Program-made: the position numbers and the translations under genes
Notes under the pieces: model-generated
The model's input: the letters and a program-made list of their open reading frames with translations, nothing else
Databases searched by the model: none
Told to the model about the DNA's origin: nothing
Part shown: in pieces, positions 35,395 through 44,665 of the stretch
How positions within the stretch are numbered: position 1 is the first letter of the stretch
Layout of the letters: each line of letters opens with the position of its first letter
Assembly: GCA_022494885.1 (NCBI GenBank)
Contig: JAGVSM010001313.1
Span: 62,001 to 126,000 of the forward strand
DNA from: Micrasema longulum
Lineage: Eukaryota > Arthropoda > Insecta > Trichoptera > Brachycentridae
Reading direction: 5' to 3'
DNA: 64,000 nt

Positions 35395-36610
35395 AGACTT
35401 GGACTGGATTTTATTCGCTTTGGAGTCATTAAGATAAATATATTAAAACATGCATGGAGAAAACTTAAGAGAAGGTAGTATAAAATTTACAGGGTTGATT
35501 TCATTATATTATACGTTTGTTAGAAGCCATTTGGAATACGCATATCAGATATGGCATCCTTAATATGCCATATATATAACAAGAATAGAAAATATTCAAA
35601 ACAAATTTATAATTTCCCTGAAATACAAAACCGGTATTTCTTATGTATCAACTCTCACTGCCTCCACCTACCGTGGAATCACATCTCTACAATACCGCAG
35701 AGTGTGTTCGGACTAACTACTGCTTCACAAAAATTATGACAGGAATAGTTAACTGTGCAGAACTACTTAATTTAATAACAATACATGTGCCAGCCAGGAT
35801 TTGTAGGCAATACCACCTGTTTCATGTACCAATAAGTAAAACATGTTATGTTAAAAATGCTTTTTTTCGTAGGACTTTTTCAGTGTACTATACAAAATTT
35901 AAAGACATAGACTACACAAACATTTAAAATTTACTCTCAAAATGCATCATGTCACTTGGTAGACATTATAATAATAAATATGTACATCTCCCTTCCCCTC
36001 CTCATCCTCTCTTCAAGCATCTTTGTCATAATTTATTTATTTATTTATTTAACTTTTTGTACATAATTTTATTTGTACATTGGCGGGCTTATTTCCAAAT
36101 AGCAACTTCTTCCAACCAACCAATAAAATAAAAGTTTTATTTTTATAATTCAAGTTACAGAACATATCCAATAGAAAAAAGATTAAAAATATAAGATATA
36201 TAAAAACAGAAATAAACGTATTTGTTTATAAATTATCTAAAATTGAAACTATTACTCAATGGGAAAAAGGAAAAAAGAGGAAAAAGGAAAGAAGGAGAGA
36301 TTAAGGAAGAAAAAGGAGATGTTTCTTCAGACGTGATCCTAATCCTTCCCAATTTACAATAACTTACTATTTCTAAAAAAAAAAAAAAACATTTATTTTG
36401 AAAATTTTTTTACTAGTTCATGAAAATAACATTTTTATATGTATTAACTTATACGTAATATATTTTCTTTACTGACTTTGTATATTTTGTGGAAATCTGT
36501 AATTAGTTCCGAGTTTATACACTTTATCTGTTTGTTTACTACAAATATGTATGTAGAACTGTTAGTTTCCCAAATAATATTAAAAAATATAAAAAATTTC
36601 CCGTATTGGC
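35395..36610 (+). pseudogene. LINE J ORF2 end and 3' UTR, interrupted
   Basis: Blocks in order are YYTFVRSHLEYAYQIWHP, YITRIENIQNKF, ELLNLITIHVPARICRQYHL and NAFFRRTFSVYYTKFKD. This is the standard ORF2 C-terminal order of jockey-group LINEs (VRS.LEY...W.P, RIE..Q..F, L....P.R..R). The 3' UTR follows and is split by another LINE at 36033-36336, then resumes to about 36610. It is 5'-truncated and has stops. Confidence 0.8.
36033..36336 (-). mobile_element. LINE K 3' fragment inserted in LINE J
   Basis: On the minus strand it reads from TCACGTCTGAAGAAACATC, through a TTTTCCTCTTT-rich UTR and TTTTATTTTATTGGTTGG, to a (TAAA)n end. It is collinear with 58250-58570. Flanks are TCATAAT (36026-36032) and TCCTAAT (36337-36343). 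The uninterrupted LINE J copy at 50440 has TCTAATCCCGCCC here, which supports a 7-bp target duplication. Confidence 0.82.
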
Positions 36611-36679
36611 TGGTTTAAATATATTTTTTTATGTAAAATGGCTTTGAGTGAAAACGTTAGAAGTAAAAATAAGTTAATG

Positions 36680-36800
36680 TTTTAGTGTGTAAAGTGACCA
36701 CTTAAAACAGCAAATGACAGATTGTTAGCCCTGTAAATGCCTAGACTTCCGTTTTCCATTGACTTAAATGGCTTCCATCTCTGTTGTACTATGTTAATCG
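36680..36800 (-). repeat. P-family repeat, short fragment
   Basis: On the minus strand: TTAACATAGTACAACAGAGATG, AGTCTAGGCATTTACAGGGC and GGTCACTTTACACACT. It lies just upstream of the chitin-binding protein gene. Confidence 0.75.
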
Positions 36801-37020
36801 TAAAAAATATTTTACAAATATTTTTCTCTTAAAAAAAAAGTGCCATCGGGGAAATAGTTGGGATTCTAGGACTACTTATATCAGTTGGTTTTAAGGAAAC
36901 AAATTCCATAGGGTACCAAGTATTCATATACCTAGATAAGATAGATAGATATGTAGATAGTATGTTTACTGTTCTTGGAGAATTTTCTTTATGTTTAATA
37001 TTTTCAAATAAATTGTTTAA

Positions 37021-37070
37021 AAAAACAACCTCTATTACCACCTGTTTGTAAAAACAACCTCTATTACCAC
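37021..37070. repeat. 21-bp direct repeat just upstream of gene
   Basis: AAAAACAACCTCTATTACCA plus one C occurs at 37021-37041 and again at 37050-37070, a 29-bp period. It sits 20-70 bases before the first recognised codon, so it lies in the 5' UTR, in the promoter, or at the end of an upstream intron. Confidence 0.85.
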
Positions 37071-37092
37071 AAAAATTACAACAAATTTTTTG

Positions 37093-37284
37093 ATGTTTTT
37101 TTTAGGATACCTCTTGGTTATCCTGTCAGTCCTGGCAGTAGGAAATGGAAAGGTGCAGTGCCCAGCTAGTGGTACCGCGCTGTACAGCCATGAAAAGAGC
37201 GTGACGCTATTTTATAAGTGCGAAGATGGCGAGCGCATTACTTCAAACTGTGACAGTGGAAAAATTTTTGACGAATCTGACAAG
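37093..37284 (+). CDS. Exon 1: signal peptide and most of CBM14 domain 1
   Basis: 64 codons. The ATG at 37093 opens a hydrophobic leader and then QCPASG..LYSHEKSV..FYKC..SNC, ending FDESDK before the donor AAG|GTTTAA. Domain 1 has Cys23, Cys43, Cys53 and Cys66, but Val37 stands where Cys2 is expected. The TTTTTTTTAG at 37096-37105 could instead be a 3' splice site (exon start GATACC at 37106, phase 1). In that case the true ATG is in an upstream exon. The ATG context is poor. Confidence 0.75.
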
Positions 37285-40200
37285 GTTTAAATTTTTCATA
37301 TTTAAAAACTATATCTAAATTTTCAGGTTTTTAATATTTCAGTGAATGTATTTGGAAAGAAATAAAATTGTATTTTTCTTGATATCACAGTTTGTCTTGA
37401 AACACTTGAAAAACAAATAAAAAATTATTTTTAAAATACAAAAATCACAATTATTTCCTTTTATTAATATTTAAACAAATAGCTTGGAGTTTCTTCGAAT
37501 ATAATTTTTATCTAAATTTTTATAAAATATATTCTAATCATTTTTAATGTTTGATTGAAACAGAAATTTCCCAGTTAACTCTGATGAACGGATAATAAAA
37601 TTGAATAAGATCATTATTTTTTTTTTTTAATTTTTACAACTTCTACTCATAATTGTGCATATAATATTTTAAAAAATTGTAACATCAAATGCATTTTCCT
37701 CAATAGTGAAATAAAATAAACAAAAATTATCTTGATATGAACAAAGAGTGTATTTTTCAAAATAATTAAACATAAATGAATACTTAAAGAGAAAACGGTT
37801 CAATCATCCGTAATATTGCTTATGTTGGAATGATGTGAAGTGATGTTTCTAATATCTGACCTTTAAGATAAATTTTGAAAATACAGAAATAACGTAATTT
37901 AATAAAACATAAATTGAGATTTTTTTGTCAAAAAATAATAGACTCACGCGCACCTATTCAACCAGTGAACCTTGCTGTACACATATATCATATCACATAT
38001 GCTCGTCAAAACATACCTTTACATACATTTAAAGCTAAAAAAATAAACGTGGCTATCTCCAGTCCCCGTCATTTTCGAGATTTTTGTTATTTTACATAAT
38101 AATATTCTGTTCAGATATCTCCTTTATTACCGATAAGAAAACAATTCAAAGGCGACTAAAACTCGTTTGGTTATTTTGATTGATCCAGGACAAGTAATTC
38201 AATCAGTTTCACTTACAACGGATATAGCCATGTTTGTTTTTAAGCATCACGTTAATTTTTTAATATTTTTTTTTTGCACCACAACAGGCCAGGAGGCCCA
38301 ATTATAGTGGTGAATTACGAGTGAGCCAAGGGTCTTAACTACTACACTACAAAGACTGCCAAATATGTATTTTATAAATGTACATACACACTTGCATATA
38401 CAAATATCTATACATAGATATATGTATATACATACACACAGAAACGTATACATTAACACATAAATTCAATTCAATTCATTTATTTTAAATAATACATACA
38501 TTACAAACTAAAATTTAAGATATACATATAAATATAAATATGGCAATAATAGCTATCTAAACAGGTGCATCATTAACGCCTTTTTAATAATTGTGTGCTT
38601 GTACAGGTTGGCTGGAGAAGTGACGTCCAAAGGTAAAATATAGGTGCATCATATTGAGGGGTATCCGAATCACCCCCGTGTATGTTCACCCACAATTTTG
38701 CGTAGTTTACGAGCCAAATTTTTTTAATAAGTTTAGAAAATGTTTTACCGGATTGACCTCAGTCATTCACACCTTGTGTTAACTGCTGATTGTGTCGCCA
38801 TTTTATCTCTAACAGTTATTTTTTGTTAGTTTACACACTTTCAATCATAATTATCCTTTAGAATTTTACACCTAAGTGTAATTAAATAAATAAATTAAAC
38901 ACCTTATTTCAGAGAATAATAACTCATTGTATTATAACAAAAGCTTAGAGTCTAACGCAATTTATAAATTTATTCAATAACTAAGAAATTGCCTTTTTAG
39001 ATTTTTTATTTCAAGTTGAAAGCTCAAGTCTGACTCGCTTGAACTTAAATTCTGCATTTAAGTCAAGACTTTTGTAGTTTTTATTAATATTACGAAGCTG
39101 ATTATTTTATGCATAGAAGTACAATTAAACATAATGAGTTATAAAAAAAATCATTGAGAAAATCTTCCAAAAACTAAAAAAAAAAAAAATCCCGATCCGG
39201 TCGAAAGTTTTCAAAAACTCATTTAAAAAATCATAACTCGAAAATTACGTAAAATTGCTCAACATTTATGGAAGTGATTCAGATATCCTACAATATGAGG
39301 CATCTACATTTTACCTTTAGACGTTACTTCTCCGACCATCCGGTATATAGGAACCTAAAATGACCACAGATTTTTCGGTCGTTTTAGTATTTAAATATTT
39401 TTTGTATATTCTGTATGTTATTTTTGGTAAAATAAAAATATGATCAGCAGCCTTTTATTTCCTGTAATTAATGTGAGTATGTGTTTGTTTAAAGACGTGC
39501 AAAACATACGTACGAAACTATGCCACCCGTGACGTATGTCCAATCACACAAATTGACTTGTTGCTTCTACCTCATGAAACTGATTGCACCAAATTTTATT
39601 TCTGCTGGGAAGGTTATATGGTAGAAAGGCAGTGTCCCGCGAGAACCGAATTCGACGAAATTGTTCAGGTAATTCTTTTCTTTATTGTATAAGGTTATTT
39701 AAGACCAAAAAAAATATTATAATGTCAATATAAAACAAACATTTATACGTGTTTATAATTTTAGGGTTGTAATTGGCCAAAACCTGGAGGATGCTCATCA
39801 GAAATTTCATCTACAGCAGCCCCGTTAACTGTCGCCCCAACCAACGCACCAACTGATGCCCCAACTGATGCTCCAACCGATGCCCCAACCGATGCACCTA
39901 CAGAAATCACAACCATCCCATCTGTTACATCTGCTCCATCAACCACTTGCCCTCAAAACGCATCCTCCATCTCAGTTATTCCTCACGAGTCGAGCTGCTT
40001 TAAATTTTATCTTTGTTTCAAAGGACATGCTACTGAATACAATTGTGACAAGGATAGTGGATATGAATTTGATCCAATTTCTTTAGTAAGCACAATTCAA
40101 ATACTCTTTTTATTTACGATCGAGTTATTGACGATTTTCAAAATATTATTACAATAATATAAACTCGAAATAGATTTTTTTCAAAGTAAAAGCGTGTTTT

Positions 40201-41731
40201 CTAAAAAACAAACCTTTTTTATTTTTAGCGCTGTGTAAGGATCACTTCTACCGGTTGCTCAGCAATGACAACTGTTGCACCAACTGATGCTCCAACTGAA
40301 GCACCAACTGATGCTCCAACTGATGTACCAACTGAAGCACCAACTGATGCTCCAACTGATGTACCAACCGATGCCCCAACTGATGCACCTACAGAAATCA
40401 CAACCATTCCATCTGTTACATCTGCTCCATCAACCACTTGCCCTCAAAACGCATCCTCCATCTCAGTTATTCCTCACGAGTCGAGCTGCTTTAAATTTTA
40501 TCTTTGTTTCAAAGGACATGCTACTGAATACAATTGTGACAAGGATAGTGGATATGAATTCGATCCCATTTCTTTAGTAAGCGCAATTCAAATACTTTTT
40601 TTATTTACGATAATCTTTATTGACGATTTTTAAAAGATTAATATAATTATATAAACACAAAATAGATTTTTTTAAATTAAATGCGTGTTTCCTAAAAAAC
40701 AAACCATTTTATTTTTAGCGCTGTGTAAGGATCACTTCTACTGGTTGCTCAGCACTGACAACTGTTGCACCAACTGATGCCCCAACTGAAGCACCAACTG
40801 ATGCTCCAACTGATGCTCCAACCGATGCTCCAACTGATGCACCTACAGAAATCACAACCATCCCATCTGTTACATCTGCTCCATCAACCACTTGCCCTCG
40901 AAACGCATCCTCCATCTCAGTTATTCCTCACGAGTCGAGCTGTTTTAAATTTTATCTTTGTTTCAAAGGACATGCTACTGAATACAGTTGTGACAAGAAT
41001 GGTGGATATGAATTTGATCCAATTTCTTTAGTAAGCACAATTCAAATACTCTTTTATTTACGATTATCTTTATTGACAATTTTTAAAATATTAATACAAT
41101 AATATTAAATAAAAAAATATTTTTTTGAGATTAAAAGAGTGCCACCTAAAAAACAAACATTTTTTTTAGCGCTGTGTAAGAATCACTTCTACCGGTTGCT
41201 CAGCACTGACTACTGTTGCACCAACCGATGCTCCAACTGAAGCACCAACTGATGCTCCAACTGATGCTCCAACCGATGCCCCAACTGATGCACCAACCGA
41301 TGCCCCAACTGATGCACCAACCGATGGACCAACCGATAGACCAACTGCTGCTACAACTGATTCTCCAACTGAAGCGCCAATTGATGCTACAACTGAGTCG
41401 CTTTCGACTGTATCTCCAGGTTGGCCGACAATTTTTTTTCTGTATATAAAGCATTGTAAAACCGGGTTTTCAAATTATTATAGATAACATTATTATTTTA
41501 GTTTTACCAGAGTGCTCTACGTCCTTATGCCAAAGCACTGAAGTTTACTGGCCCGATCCAGATAACTGCAGCAAGTTCTGGAAGTGTTCCAAAGGAAGCC
41601 CTGTAAGCAAATTGTGTGGAGATGGACTAGAATTCAATGCAAGCTCCAGGCAGTGTGATCTCCCACAAAGAGCAAACTGTGTTGTTATACCCATCAACAA
41701 GCTGCCCACGAAGTTCTTCGGGTGGCTGTAA
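37093..41731 (+). CDS. Secreted mucin-like chitin-binding protein (six CBM14 domains)
   Basis: The spliced product joins seven exons: 37093-37284, 39495-39668, 39765-40085, 40229-40576, 40719-41030, 41170-41419 and 41502-41731. It has 608 residues and one open frame throughout. Residues 1-19 are a hydrophobic signal peptide, so the protein is secreted. Six CBM14/peritrophin-A domains follow. Domains 2-6 show the six-Cys pattern with FYxC aromatic blocks (CTKFYFCWEG, CFKFYLCFKG, CSKFWKCSKG). They are separated by linkers of APTD/APTE repeats, probably O-glycosylated. Such proteins bind chitin in the peritrophic matrix or cuticle outside the cell. Introns 1-5 are phase 0 and each cuts a CBM14 domain one codon before its fifth Cys. 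The last intron is phase 1. Exons 3-5 are near-identical duplicates. The start is uncertain, because a T-rich acceptor-like tract overlaps it. Confidence 0.87.
38270..38362 (-). mobile_element. SINE A fragment in intron 1
   Basis: The plus strand has TTTTTTTGCACCACAACAGG, CCAGGAGGCC, then a deleted middle and AGCCAAGGGTCTTAACTACT before ACAAAGACTGCC, the decayed A-box end. The B box has been lost. Confidence 0.7.
38602..39344. mobile_element. TIR element in intron 1 with TA flanks
   Basis: The left end CAGGTTGGCTGGAGAAGTG(A)CGTC is inverted at the right end (complement of GACGTTACTTCTCCGACC). The similarity extends about 150 bases inward, through AAAGGTAAAAT, CATATTG, GAATCAC and ACCGGAT. 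TA lies at 38602-38603 and 39343-39344. The roughly 440-base interior has no transposase frame. It looks like a non-autonomous Tc1/mariner-like or similar element of about 739 bp. Confidence 0.75.
39495..39668 (+). CDS. Exon 2: end of CBM14-1, most of CBM14-2
   Basis: 58 codons between acceptor TTTAAAG and donor CAG|GTAATT. It starts TCKTYVRN (fifth Cys of domain 1). Domain 2 then runs VCPITQIDLLLPHETDC, TKFYFCWEGYMVERQC and FDEIVQ. Cys1 to Cys4 are all present with C-x5-C spacing between Cys2 and Cys3. Confidence 0.88.
39765..40085 (+). CDS. Exon 3: end of CBM14-2, linker, CBM14-3
   Basis: 107 codons between TTTTAG and TTA|GTAAGC. GCNWPKPGGC closes domain 2. A linker of APTN/APTD units follows, then APTEITTIPS. 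Domain 3 has TTCPQNASSISVIPHESSC, FKFYLCFKG and YNCDKDSGYEFDPISL. From the linker onward it is nearly identical to exons 4 and 5. Confidence 0.9.
40229..40576 (+). CDS. Exon 4: end of CBM14-3, longest of the duplicated linkers, CBM14-4
   Basis: 116 codons. RCVRITSTGCSAMTT closes domain 3. The linker alternates APTD, APTE and VPTD/VPTE units, ending APTEITT. Domain 4 equals domain 3 apart from rare changes. The minus-strand frames here (repeated VGAS units) are only antisense of the linker. Confidence 0.9.
40719..41030 (+). CDS. Exon 5: end of CBM14-4, linker, CBM14-5
   Basis: 104 codons. The exon start (RCVRITSTGCSALTT) and the domain are near-identical to exon 4. The linker is shorter by about 12 residues, as expected from unequal pairing of 12-base APTD repeats. 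Changes such as PQNA to PRNA and YNCDKDSG to YSCDKNGG show some divergence. Confidence 0.9.
41170..41419 (+). CDS. Exon 6: end of CBM14-5, degenerate linker
   Basis: 83 codons plus one base. It starts RCVRITSTGCSALTT like exons 4-5 but contains only linker: regular APTD units, then degenerating ones (DGPTDRPTAATTDSPTEAPI). The donor CAG|GTTGGC is weak at positions +3 to +6, yet it restores the frame with exon 7 as V-S-P-V-L-P. Confidence 0.82.
41502..41731 (+). CDS. Exon 7: CBM14-6 and C-terminus
   Basis: The acceptor is TTATTTTAG. The sixth domain lies in one exon: ECSTSLCQSTEVYWPDPDNC, SKFWKCSKG, LCGDGLEFN, RQCDLPQRANC. After it, a short tail PTKFFGWL ends at TAA (41729-41731). It is the most diverged complete domain and has no intron before its fifth Cys. 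Confidence 0.88.
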
Positions 41732-41919
41732 TTTACATGATAAAACTGTTAACTTAAAAGAGTGCCTATCAAATGAGCAGACAAGATTTCATGATGTATT
41801 TTACTTTAAATATTTAAGATACTTTTTTGCATACATCTCGATTAAAAGGTATACAAATGTACAGTTCTTATCATTCATTTCATTTTTATACTTTAAAATG
41901 CTAGTTATGTAAAACAACT

Positions 41920-41925
41920 AATAAA
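41920..41925 (+). terminator. Poly(A) signal AATAAA
   Basis: AATAAA about 190 bases after the stop codon, followed by TGTTTG and T-rich DNA. It is the first canonical signal downstream of the chitin-binding gene. Confidence 0.6.
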
Positions 41926-42009
41926 AACTGTTTGACCAACAAAACATATTTTGTTATTATTTACATTATTAGTTTAATTATGGGTAACTTTAAAAAAAAA
42001 AAAAAAATT

Positions 42010-42222
42010 GTTTAAAAGGAATAACCCGCTTGGCCTCTATTTTGAGGCTTTTCAGCAGGTAGGATAGAGGGGATATGGACGGAGGTAATGAAAAATACAC
42101 CGCAACACCCAGACCAATTGAGAAAAAAAAATCTTGGATTTGTTTCTTGCAACTGGCGGGAATCGAACCCGCGACGCCAGTTTTACAGTTGGCCGTCTAA
42201 CCAACTGTGCCACGACGCCTGT
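42010..42222 (-). mobile_element. tRNA-derived SINE, family C
   Basis: The minus strand begins AGGCGTCGTGGCACAGTTGG (A box), then GCGGGTTCGATTCCCGCC (perfect B box with a paired T-arm). The unrelated body ends GGCCAAGCGGGTTATT. The head is tRNA-like, but the anticodon arm is imperfect and a body follows, so it is a SINE rather than a tRNA gene. It is the only copy in the window. Confidence 0.75.
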
Positions 42223-42855
42223 CTAGTTCTACTTTATACTTTTAATAATGAAAATAGTAAACGTTTGTGAGCACTTAAGTCCAATACAAAAAATATATTT
42301 TCCCTTTCCAGAACAGTCGCTGGAGAAAAAAACTTACAAGTCGTACAGTCTATAGGTGATAACAAATGTATACTTACTATTGATTTCCATTTCAATTCAA
42401 TTCATTTATTTTTAGTATAACATTAACATTACAAACATATATTCAATACGTACATATTATATCATATTATTGCTTTTAAACTTTGGAACTTGCGGGCTAT
42501 TTGCCTGTTTTTCTAATCATGCATTAAAAAAATGCGCAAAAGTAAATTAATAAATAAAATAAATTTTTAAGACTCTATGAAACCATGCATATATAACCAA
42601 AAAGTTTTTGATAAAAGCGGGTATTGAATTTTGGAATTCTGGCAAAATTATTACGCGTCATCATTATTGACAATTATGATTGAGATTTGATATGTCTGTA
42701 TGCTTACATAATGAATGGGTATCATATTTTTTTTAATTTATGAAATTTAAACTAAATTATCTTAATCATTAGATTTTATTCAAGTGTTTGAACGTGGGTT
42801 TTTTCATAATTTTTGGTAGGCGCTAATATCAAAGCCAATATAGGCGCTAATATAT
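42223..42855. other. No recognised gene
   Basis: 'caattcaattcatttattttt' near 42394 resembles the tail at 38465. AGGCGCTAATAT is repeated at 42820 and 42843. No gene. Confidence 0.4.
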
Positions 42856-42857
42856 AA

Positions 42858-43125
42858 GCCGTGCTTGGTTCAATGCTCTTCACACTGTTCATTAACGATG
42901 TGTCCAAAATTATTCACTCATTCAGATTACTTTTTCACTGTTATGCGGATGACCAACAAGTCTATTTTTACTGCTCTTTTCAAGATTTAAACAATTTTAA
43001 AAATCGTGTGTCTCAATGCATCCAAACCGTCAACAACTGGATGTCATCAAACAGACTCAAACTCAATCCATCTAAAACTAAGCTTCTATTGACAGCTACA
43101 AAAAAGTGACAACACCTTTTAGACC
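42858..43125 (+). pseudogene. L2/CR1-like LINE, RT palm fragment
   Basis: The frame has AVLGSMLFTLFINDVSKII, LLFHCYADDQQVYF and NNWMSSNRLKLNPSKTKLLL. The YADD catalytic box is intact, and LKLN..KT follows at the usual distance. Only about 85 codons are preserved, and they start mid-motif, so it is 5'-truncated. It continues after an insertion at 43835. Confidence 0.82.
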
Positions 43126-43129
43126 GATC

Positions 43130-43830
43130 TCCAATTTTTTTATTTTTTTATTTATTTTTTATTCCAGTAAAATGGCTATAAAGTGCAGAGCCAATTCTAC
43201 CATATAAACATGAACATAAATATACATATAAACAAAAATATAACAACAAACATAAATATAACAATAAGCATAAATATAAACATAAAATAAAATTTTATAT
43301 TGCAGCACTTATGGTGGTCTTAACATATCGCGCCATCGCTCGAACAACGGTGATTGGATCCACTCTGCAGTGGCTTGGAGAATTTCGTTATTAGAGTTTT
43401 TTAGGCGTTCCCATAGGCTCCAGGCTCTTTGGTAAAGCAGGGCAGCGAAGGTGTTTATTCGTCCAGCTGTAAACATTTCAGAGGCACTGCAGTACCTAGG
43501 CAATCCGAATAATTGTCTGTATGAGTTGTTATACGTGATCTTTTATTTATTCCACGCTCCTTGCGTATAGTTGTTCCAAAGTTCCACTGTATACATGGAC
43601 GTCAAATATGAAGTAAATATGATTTTCTTCACTTCGTTACTGCATTGAAAGAAGCGTCTCGCTAGCATAGAGGCCCTGACATTGATGGCTCTTCTCTGTC
43701 TCTCTGTGTCCTGATCGTCTTTACAATTATCAGTCAGTATGTGCCCCAGATATTTGACTTTTGCAGTTACCGTTAAACTGTTGTTGTCTAGGAATACAGG
43801 TGGTGATGGGTGCACGAACTCAGAAAGTGA
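43130..43830 (-). pseudogene. LINE fragment inserted into the L2-like element
   Basis: The minus strand encodes VKYLGHILTDNCKDDQDTER, MLARRFFQCSNEVKKIIFTS and ELWNNYTQ. A second frame has PRYCSASEMF.AGRINTF and RAWSLWERLKNS. This is the distinctive C-terminal region of an insect non-LTR family (LGHI.TD...DD.D..R, F..C....K...F). Its 3' end lies at the left with (TAAAA)-rich and 'ttattccagtaaaatgg' sequence. Two frames and stops show decay. Confidence 0.78.
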
Positions 43831-43834
43831 CTGT

Positions 43835-44665
43835 GAAGTGAATTTAAATCACCGATTGTGATCTTACTCCTAGTATAAATGTAAAAATACTGAGTGTTCA
43901 TTTAGATTCAGATCTTTCTCTTCATTCTTAGGTCAATAAAACGGTAAGTGCTGGTTTCTTCCATTTCCGACAGATCAAATCCGTGCGGAGAAATATTCTT
44001 ATAGATGCAACTAAAGCTTTTGTAAATGTTTATGTCATTTCGCGTCTTGATTACTGTAATGGAATACACGCAAATCTCCCAAAATATTAAATTTACAAAC
44101 TTCAATCTGTTTTCAATGCAACAGCAAGGCAAAAAAATTATTACGGCAGTAAAAAAATATTCTCGCATCTCACAACATCTTCGAGATTTGCACTGGTTAA
44201 AAAGCCCAGAGAGAATAAAATACAAGTTTTGCTGAACAGTATTCAAATCCTTTCGTGAAATGGCTCCAAAATACCTATCGGACTTTTGTATTAGGGAAAA
44301 TACCTGTCAAAGAAAACCTACTCTTAGGTCAGCATTTGATTCAGGAAGAGGAAAACTTGTCGAAATCCGGCGCTCCCCAATCACTAGATTTGGAGATCGT
44401 GCTTTTGCCGCCGCCGGCCCCTCTGCCTGGAACCAATTGCCTTCAAACTTACGAATCATCGAAAGTCAGTTTAGATCCCAACTAAAATCCTACTTTTTTA
44501 GACTATCATACCCGCAATTTAGAATCTGGAAATACAATATATCACTTTAGTTTGTTAGAATGTAAGTTTAGGTATATAATTGTAAAGCGCTCTTGAGGTG
44601 ATTTTTTACAAAAATGGCGCTAAATAAATCAGCCAAATATTATTATTATTATTATAATAAACATG
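43835..44665 (+). pseudogene. L2/CR1-like LINE, C-terminus and tail
   Basis: Resuming after the insertion: VKILSVHLDSDLSL, FFHFRQIKSVRRN, ISRLDYCNGIHANLPK and LQSVFNATAR. The intact frame from 44260 has PKYLSDFC, RKPTLRSAFD and FGDRAFAAAGPSAWNQLPSN. This is the standard L2/CR1 order. The UTR ends with TGTAAAGCGCTCTTGAGGTG..AATGGCGCTAAATAA and (TAT)n. Frameshifts near 44100 and 44240. Confidence 0.85.

Larger units (their letters stand above)
37285..39494 (+). other. Intron 1, with transposon debris
   Basis: Donor GTTTAA and acceptor TTTAAAG bound a 2.2 kb intron. It contains a decayed SINE A (about 38270-38362, minus), a LINE-like tail at 38465-38520 and a TA-flanked TIR element (38604-39342). 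The frame at 37914-38099 is unsupported. The other introns are all under 150 bases, so growth by insertion is likely. Confidence 0.75.

Noticed and set aside
37914..38099. 61-codon frame in intron 1
   Set aside because: No motif, no in-frame splice sites matching the gene, and composition like the intron background.
39761..41454. Antisense frames with repeated VGAS or GWSI units (39761, 40225, 40715 and 41200 region) and alternative plus frames rich in Met, Gln and Leu
   Set aside because: They are the other reading frames of the 12-base APTD linker repeat in the chitin-binding gene. They have no splice logic or domain of their own.
42120..42222. Genuine tRNA gene on the minus strand
   Set aside because: The B box and T-arm are good, but the anticodon stem does not close properly and a SINE body follows. 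The same applies to the tRNA-like heads of families A and B.
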